From Phycisphaerales bacterium (GTDB lineage Bacteria; Planctomycetota; Phycisphaerae; Phycisphaerales; SM1A02): 6,097 nt of DNA. Location of the stretch: the NCBI GenBank assembly GCA_007127615.1, contig SKZB01000503.1, positions 1 through 6,097 on the forward strand, given 5' to 3'. Shown piece after piece: positions 1 through 6,097 of the stretch. A program made the translations under genes and the position numbers. The notes beneath the pieces are model-generated. The model did no database searches and was not told the DNA's origin. It saw only the letters and a list, made by a program, of their open reading frames with translations. Within the stretch, counting starts at the first letter, position 1, and each line of letters starts with the position of its first letter.

Positions 1-2236
<2,236 letters not shown>

Positions 2237-2238
2237 AC

Positions 2239-2246
2239 ATCACCTC
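2239..2246 (-). promoter_or_regulatory. Strong Shine-Dalgarno of secA
   Basis: On the minus strand GAGGTGAT lies just upstream of the ATG at 2236, with six bases between the GAGG core (2243-2246) and the start codon. It matches eight bases of the complement of the usual 16S rRNA 3' end. It supports this ATG over the overlapping out-of-frame ATG at 2240, which lies inside the site. Confidence 0.85.
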
Positions 2247-2253
2247 GTTCTTG

Positions 2254-2284
2254 TTTATGAATTGGAATCGAACTGTGAGATCAA
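2254..2284 (-). promoter_or_regulatory. Weak candidate sigma-70-like promoter ahead of secA
   Basis: In an AT-rich pocket unusual for this GC-rich window, the minus strand has TTGATC (2279-2284, 4 of 6 to TTGACA) and CATAAA (2254-2259, 4 of 6 to TATAAT) 19 nt apart. A start about 7 nt downstream would give a leader of only about 10 nt containing the Shine-Dalgarno. Both boxes are poor and the spacing is long, so this is a suggestion only. The alternative is that secA is co-transcribed with the small gene upstream. Confidence 0.25.
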
Positions 2285-2333
2285 GCCGATCGCGCGCACT
2301 GACTGCGGCGCGACCTCTTTCCGTCGGGCGATC

Positions 2334-2786
2334 TCAGCGGGTCGGCGGGGGCAGATCGAGCAGCGCTTCTCGCAACGGTTCGGGGTGCAACCGCGTTCCG
2401 ACCGATGGGCGCAGGGCCATCTCCGGCGAAGCGAAGGGCGGCAGATCTCCCGACCAGCTCAGGAGGATCAGCAGTTCATCCCCATGGTCGCCGCCGAGCA
2501 GATCGCGCGCGACGATCGCCACCGCCGTGGCCACCGTCCGCGCCGGTGAACCGTCCAGCAACACCCGCGTCTCCACCTGGGCCGCGCGCCCCTGCGGCGT
2601 GAAGCACGCCGCCGCCGCGACCGCCACCAGCGCGAGTAACGTCGTGGTGGTCACCACACCGCTGCCGGAACGCCCGTTCGGGCGCGCGGTCGCATCGCCT
2701 TCGGTCTCATGCTGCGTTCGGGATGGGGTTGCCGGGGTACTCATCGAATGACTCGAATCGATCTTGGAATACTGAAGTATCGTCAC
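2334..2786 (-). CDS. Hypothetical small membrane-anchored protein upstream of secA (150 aa)
   Basis: I do not recognise a family. The protein has a hydrophilic, Ser/Thr-rich N-terminus (1-42), one hydrophobic segment at about 43-61 (Thr-rich entry, then an Ala/Val/Leu stretch ending in Cys61) and a C-terminal domain of about 90 residues rich in Leu, Pro and acidic residues. A single membrane anchor or an uncleaved signal is likely. The AAAC at 58-61 is not a convincing lipobox. The start used is GTG at 2786, which has GAGG at 2794-2797 with a 7-nt spacer. The ATG at 2744 (residue 15) has only a weak upstream GAG, so the shorter 136-residue form is less favoured but possible. Third codon positions are strongly G/C, as in the neighbouring genes, and the plus-strand reading of the same stretch is an Arg/Ser-rich product typical of antisense frames. 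Both points argue that this gene is real. It lies 97 nt upstream of secA on the same strand, so co-transcription is possible. Confidence 0.68.
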   Translation of the reverse strand: MTILQYSKIDSSHSMSTPATPSRTQHETEGDATARPNGRSGSGVVTTTTLLALVAVAAAACFTPQGRAAQVETRVLLDGSPARTVATAVAIVARDLLGGDHGDELLILLSWSGDLPPFASPEMALRPSVGTRLHPEPLREALLDLPPPTR

Positions 2787-2805
2787 CTCACCGCCTCACG
2801 GCAAG

Positions 2806-2820
2806 GGGTGAAGCCCACCC
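2806..2820. promoter_or_regulatory. Short dyad GGGTG-N5-CACCC in the divergent intergenic region
   Basis: A perfect 5-bp inverted repeat with a 5-nt centre lies between the start of the small minus-strand gene and the copper ATPase. Its position would suit an operator for either gene. In GC-rich DNA such a short dyad arises easily by chance. It does not match the CueR operator pattern I know, and I see no regulator gene in the window. The rest of 2787-2922 holds no convincing -35/-10 pair on either strand. Confidence 0.15.
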
Positions 2821-2922
2821 GAGCCGGAAATCGACACATATCGGACAGAATCGCCCCTGAATTCATTCCCGGCGGCGCGTCCTGTCGGCGATTCATCCGC
2901 TTCCGCCGTAGGATGTCCCGGA

Positions 2923-5157
2923 ATGTCTCGTCCCGCAGCATCCGTCACCCCCCCGCCCCCAGAGAACGGCCGAGCATCCGGAAAAGCCGGTCACGAGCTG
3001 CGCCTGCGCGTGGGGGGAATGAGCTGCGCCGGGTGCGCCGCCAGCATCCAGGGCGCGCTCGAACATCAGCCGGGCGTTCGGACCGCCACCGTCAGCTTCA
3101 CCGAAGGCCGCGCCCGTGTTCAGGGCGGTGCGCTCGATCCCGCGGAACTTATCCGGGTCGTGCAGGGCCGCGGCTTTGATGCCACGATCGAAGAATCCGA
3201 TGACGCACCCGCCCCCGATGAGCTGCGCACCGAGATCGAACTCCGCCAGCAGCAAACCGAACGCGCGTGGCGTTTCCGCGCGATCGTCGGTCTCGGCCTC
3301 TGGGCCCCGATGGAAACCTTCCACTGGACCGCGCACGCGTTGCACTGGCACTTCGGGTGGATGGGCTGGCTCATGCTGGTGGGTTCGACGATCGTCTTCG
3401 CCGTTGCCGGCGCGGGCTTCTACCGCTCGGCGTGGCGGGCCGCGAAGAAACGCACGTCCAACATGGACACGCTGATCTCGATCGGCGCGACCACCGCCTA
3501 TCTGTTTTCACTCATCGTCATCATCGCGCAGCAGTTCGGCCGGCTGGCGGATCAGCCGCTCTACTTTGCCGAGGCCGCCGCGCTGCTCGGGATCATCTCC
3601 CTCGGTCACTGGCTCGAAGCCCGCGCCGCCGCCCGCGCCGGATCGGCGGTACGCGAACTGCTGGAACTTCAACCGGACGATGCGGAAGTGCTGATCAACT
3701 CCGGTGACGATGAGACCCACCTGATCCCCTCCCGCGACGTCATGCCGGGCGATCGACTGCTCATTCGTCCCGGGAGCCGGCTTCCCGTGGACGGGACGGT
3801 GATAGAAGGTGAATCGGAAGTCGATGAGTCGGTCGTCACGGGCGAACCGCTGCCGGTGCGCAAGGGCGAGGGCGAAGCGGTGGTGGCCGGCTCGATGAAC
3901 ACGACCGGCCGGCTGATCGTGGAAGCGAGCGTGGACGGCCGGCACACCACCGTCTCGCGCATCGCCGATCTGGTGCGCGATGCCCAGACGAGCAAGGCGT
4001 CGATCCAGCGTCTCGCCGACCGCATCAGTGCGATTTTCGTCCCCAGCGTCCTTACCATCGGCCTGCTGACCTTTCTCGGCTGGTGGCTCCTCGCGGGGGA
4101 GCCGATCATCGGTGTGATCGCCACCGTCACCGTCCTCATCATCTCCTGTCCCTGTGCGCTCGGACTGGCCACGCCGATGGCGGTGATGGTCGGCACGGGT
4201 GAAGCGAGCAAGCGCGGCATTCTGATCAAGTCCGCCGCTGCACTCGAACGGGCCGGAAACATTCGGCACGTGATCTTCGACAAGACCGGCACGCTCACCG
4301 AAGGCCGGCCGCGCGTGCACACGATCGAGCTCGACTCAAGCGATCATGACGAACACACCGTCCTTCGCCTGGCCGCCGCGGTCGAAAAGCCGAGCGAACA
4401 CCCGATCGCCCGCGCGATCGTTCGCGCCGCGGAAGAACGCGCGTTGTCCATTGCGGTCGTGGATGAGTTTGAATCGCTGACGGGGGAAGGTGTGCGCGGC
4501 CGCGTGGGTGAACATCGGGTCGAAGTGCGGCGCGATGATGTTGCCAGTTGCCGCGTGATCGTGGACGGCCGACGGATCGCGCGGCTGACGCTGCACGACC
4601 GGGTGCGGCCGGATGCACGCGAGGCCATCGAAAAACTGCGCGGGCTGGGTCTGAAGGTGACGATGCTCACCGGTGATCGCCGCAGCGCGGCGGAGGAGAT
4701 CGGCCGCGAGCTCGGACTGGAGCCCCCGGAGATTCACGCCGATGCGACGCCCGAGTCAAAGTCCGAGTTCGTGCGCGAACTCGAAGGCCGGGTGATCATG
4801 GTCGGCGACGGGATCAATGACGCCGCCGCCCTCGCCGAGGCGGACCTGGGGATTGCGATGGCCTCGGGGACGAACATCGCCATCGAATCGGCCGACGTGG
4901 TGATCCCCGGCGACCGGGTGCTGGCCGTCGCGGAGACGATTGATCTGGCGCGGCAGTCACTGCGCACGATCAAGCAGAACCTGTTCCTGGCCTTCATCTA
5001 CAACAGCTCGGCGATCCCGGCGGCGGCGTTCTATCTGCTCGGGCCGCACGGCCCGCTCATTGCGGCGATGGCGATGGCGCTCAGCGACATATCCGTGATC
5101 GGCAACGCACTGCGCCTCAAGGCCCGCCTCGCCCGCGCCCGGCTCAGGTCCGGTTGA
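2923..5157 (+). CDS. copA: Copper-exporting P1B-type ATPase (CopA-like, one N-terminal HMA domain)
   Basis: This inner-membrane P-type ATPase couples ATP hydrolysis to export of a soft metal, most likely Cu(I). Domains in its 744 residues: a Pro-rich start, an HMA domain (about 26-91) with GMSCAGC (32-38), membrane helices near 117-139, 146-167, 183-203 and 213-232, an actuator domain with TGE (306-308), helices near 370-391 and 395-419 carrying the metal motif CPC (409-411), a phosphorylation site at Asp453 in DKTGTLTEG, SEHP (491-494) and GEG (521-523) in the nucleotide domain, TGD (583-585), GDGIND (628-633), and two last helices with Tyr693-Asn694 and Met718-Ser721-Asp722. CPC plus YN points to the Cu(I) subgroup. 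Oddities: Asp722 stands where CopA normally has Ser, the nucleotide domain is about 20 residues short, and the first outer loop is His-rich. AGGA at 2910-2913 lies 9 nt before the ATG. The stop is followed after 90 nt by an HMA lipoprotein gene on the same strand, suggesting a shared copper role. Confidence 0.96.
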   Translation: MSRPAASVTPPPPENGRASGKAGHELRLRVGGMSCAGCAASIQGALEHQPGVRTATVSFTEGRARVQGGALDPAELIRVVQGRGFDATIEESDDAPAPDELRTEIELRQQQTERAWRFRAIVGLGLWAPMETFHWTAHALHWHFGWMGWLMLVGSTIVFAVAGAGFYRSAWRAAKKRTSNMDTLISIGATTAYLFSLIVIIAQQFGRLADQPLYFAEAAALLGIISLGHWLEARAAARAGSAVRELLELQPDDAEVLINSGDDETHLIPSRDVMPGDRLLIRPGSRLPVDGTVIEGESEVDESVVTGEPLPVRKGEGEAVVAGSMNTTGRLIVEASVDGRHTTVSRIADLVRDAQTSKASIQRLADRISAIFVPSVLTIGLLTFLGWWLLAGEPIIGVIATVTVLIISCPCALGLATPMAVMVGTGEASKRGILIKSAAALERAGNIRHVIFDKTGTLTEGRPRVHTIELDSSDHDEHTVLRLAAAVEKPSEHPIARAIVRAAEERALSIAVVDEFESLTGEGVRGRVGEHRVEVRRDDVASCRVIVDGRRIARLTLHDRVRPDAREAIEKLRGLGLKVTMLTGDRRSAAEEIGRELGLEPPEIHADATPESKSEFVRELEGRVIMVGDGINDAAALAEADLGIAMASGTNIAIESADVVIPGDRVLAVAETIDLARQSLRTIKQNLFLAFIYNSSAIPAAAFYLLGPHGPLIAAMAMALSDISVIGNALRLKARLARARLRSG

Positions 5158-5247
5158 TCGGCCCCGGTTGATATACACTGACCTGCCGCCGGCCTACGAT
5201 TGATTGGTTGACGCCCATTCCATTCGTTCTTCCCGTAGAGAGCTCCG

Positions 5248-5649
5248 ATGACCACGCACTTCGCCCGACGAGGACTCACGACCGCCACCATCGGCATGCT
5301 TTTCGGCGTACTGTTCATGGGATTGCTCGGTTGTGAGCGTCCGGGTGATCTCGGCGCCGAAGCCGCCGCCGAGACGGAAACCGCCGCGTACACGCTCCAC
5401 TTCAAGGTCGATGGCATGTTCTGCAGCGGATGCGAGCAGACGGTGCGATCGCGCATCAGCGAACTCGACGGCGTGGTGAGCTGCGAGGTTTCCCACCGGG
5501 ACGGAACGGCCGTGGTTCGGGTTCGATCCGAAGACGTGATCGACCGTATTCTAAGGGAGGTCGACGAGGCCGGATTTGAGATCTCGCGGTCGGATCAGCC
5601 CGCGTCCGGGAAGGCCCCGGACGACCGCATCGCAGCTACGGGCGACTGA
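5248..5649 (+). CDS. Predicted lipoprotein with a single heavy-metal-associated (HMA) domain
   Basis: The 133-residue protein probably binds a soft metal outside the cytoplasm. Residues 1-28 look like a type II signal peptide: Arg7-Arg8, a hydrophobic core (about 10-27), then the lipobox LLGC, which makes Cys29 the lipidated residue. An Ala/Glu-rich linker (30-47) leads to an HMA fold (about 48-112) with GMFCSGC (56-62), Cys59 and Cys62 being the expected metal ligands. A hydrophilic tail of about 20 residues follows. HMA proteins of this size are usually cytoplasmic copper chaperones (CopZ/Atx1) or the soluble periplasmic MerP; a lipid-anchored form is less common. Glu at +2 gives no inner-membrane retention signal by the E. 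coli Asp+2 rule, which may not hold here. Only a weak GAGAG-type site precedes the ATG at 5248. The position 90 nt after the copper ATPase suggests it accepts or buffers exported copper. MerP-like mercury binding is the alternative, but no other mer gene is visible. Confidence 0.88.
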   Translation: MTTHFARRGLTTATIGMLFGVLFMGLLGCERPGDLGAEAAAETETAAYTLHFKVDGMFCSGCEQTVRSRISELDGVVSCEVSHRDGTAVVRVRSEDVIDRILREVDEAGFEISRSDQPASGKAPDDRIAATGD

Positions 5650-5670
5650 TGGGTGCCGCGGGCCATCCTG

Positions 5671-5740
5671 TGAATCATCGCGAATCATCCCGCATGATCC
5701 GGCATGATCCGGCATGATCCGGCCTGATTCCCGGACGATT
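5671..5740. repeat. Degenerate tandem array with a 10-bp period in the convergent gap
   Basis: Seven consecutive 10-mers align in register between the HMA lipoprotein gene and the HATPase gene. The three central units (5691-5720) carry CATGATCC at the same phase, and two of these (5701-5720) are identical GGCATGATCC copies. The two upstream units (5671-5690) share GAATCATC, and the two downstream units (5721-5740) are decayed. GAATCA at 5672-5677 and TGATTC at 5725-5730 are inverted, and ATCAT-CCCGC-ATGAT (5684-5698) could form a small hairpin. There is no T-run, so it is not a classical intrinsic terminator. I see no gene in it. Confidence 0.75.
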
Positions 5741-5756
5741 TCGCATGCCCCGGGGA

Positions 5757-6097
5757 TTACGTGGACGATTCGGCCGGGCCCGGCGCGTCGATACGGTAGG
5801 TCATGCGCACACAGTTGCCGGGCGGAATGAACTCAACTTCCGACATGAACGAACGCATCAGCATGATGCCGCGGCCGGAAGGCAATTCGATGTTTTCCTC
5901 CGCGGTCGGATCCGGCACGCTCGAGGGATCAAACCCCTCTCCTTCATCCTCAATCTCGATGGTGACGGCATTCGGATTGACCCACCAGCGGACGTGGATC
6001 GTGCGGCCGGGGTCTTCGTTGTTCCCGTGAATGAGCGCGTTGGCGAGGGCCTCTTCGGTGGCCAGCCGCACGGCGAAGCGCGCCGAGTCATCGAAGC
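5757..6097 (-). CDS. RsbW-type GHKL/HATPase protein, anti-sigma factor-like (C-terminal part; 5' end outside the window)
   Basis: The 112 visible residues form most of a Bergerat-fold ATP-binding domain. The N box is EEALANALIHGN (Glu14-Asn25), with Asn19 as the expected magnesium ligand. The G1 box is DEGEGFD, and a G2-like GRGIMLM follows. The protein ends about 30 residues later at TAA (5757-5759). This order and spacing match the RsbW/SpoIIAB family of switch kinases and anti-sigma factors, which bind a sigma factor or phosphorylate an antagonist protein in the cytoplasm. The frame is open to the right edge. The GTG at 6071 is only an internal Val codon, since the usual sequence ahead of the N box (FDDSARFAV) continues upstream of it, so the true start lies outside the window. 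No antagonist, sigma factor or phosphatase gene is visible, so the actual partner is unknown. It is convergent with the metal genes and probably unrelated to them. Confidence 0.88.
   Translation of the reverse strand, partial: FDDSARFAVRLATEEALANALIHGNNEDPGRTIHVRWWVNPNAVTIEIEDEGEGFDPSSVPDPTAEENIELPSGRGIMLMRSFMSEVEFIPPGNCVRMTYRIDAPGPAESST

Noticed and set aside
2251..2751. Plus-strand open frame opposite the small hypothetical gene
   Set aside because: It is Arg/Ser-rich with no coherent hydrophobic core. The minus-strand frame has better codon bias, a ribosome site and a membrane segment.
2870..2908. CGGCGG (2870-2875) and CCGCCG (2903-2908) as a hairpin controlling the ATPase ribosome site
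   Set aside because: A 6-bp stem with a 27-nt loop of simple GC sequence is weak evidence, and the stem does not cover the AGGA at 2910-2913.
3508..4320. Minus-strand open frame (270 codons) opposite the copper ATPase
   Set aside because: It overlaps the actuator and CPC regions of a clear ATPase. The His/Arg/Asp-rich product looks like an antisense shadow.
5150..5172. Direct repeat CCGGTTGAT (5150-5158 and 5164-5172) across the ATPase stop, with a nearby TATACA, as a promoter or operator
   Set aside because: There are only two 9-bp copies in GC-rich DNA, and no acceptable -35 box lies at normal spacing from TATACA.
5671..5740. The 10-bp array as a CRISPR
   Set aside because: The units are directly abutting with no spacers and are far shorter than CRISPR repeats. 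No cas gene is present.
5748..5755. CCCCGGGG palindrome as a terminator stem
   Set aside because: It has no loop and no following T-run, so it cannot act as an intrinsic terminator by itself.
5757..6071. Treating GTG at 6071 as the true start of the HATPase protein
   Set aside because: The frame stays open to the window edge, and the residues before it (FDDSARFA) continue the family's usual sequence ahead of the N box.

Overview
The window is GC-rich DNA carrying five protein genes, two of them cut by the window edges. Organism: the secA gene is clearly bacterial. Its large internal insertions resemble SecA proteins I remember from Planctomycetota, particularly Phycisphaerae. The RsbW-type ATPase and the general style of the copper ATPase fit that group. 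This assignment is an inference from remembered sequence patterns, not from a search.

Layout. Positions 1-2236 (minus strand) hold the first 745 residues of SecA, the motor ATPase of the Sec protein-export pathway. Its C-terminal part lies beyond the left edge. Upstream of it on the same strand (2334-2786) is a small hypothetical protein with one predicted membrane segment, separated from secA by 97 nt that include an AT-rich pocket and a near-perfect Shine-Dalgarno. A 136-nt divergent intergenic region (2787-2922) then separates this pair from a plus-strand metal module. That module is a copper-type P1B ATPase (2923-5157) followed after 90 nt by a short predicted lipoprotein with one heavy-metal-associated (HMA) domain (5248-5649). 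A 107-nt convergent gap (5650-5756) contains a decaying tandem array with a 10-bp period. The right edge (5757-6097, minus strand) holds the C-terminal part of a GHKL/HATPase protein of the RsbW anti-sigma type.

How the genes fit together. The ATPase should pump Cu(I) out of the cytoplasm. The lipoprotein would place a GMxCxxC metal-binding domain on the outer face of a membrane, where it could receive or buffer the exported metal. SecA and the HATPase are housekeeping or regulatory genes with no evident link to copper. I found no mobile element, RNA gene, CRISPR array or phage gene. No wholly new system is evident. The most notable points are the three SecA insertions, the Ser-to-Asp change at a predicted copper site in the ATPase, its shortened nucleotide-binding domain, and the anchored HMA lipoprotein beside it.
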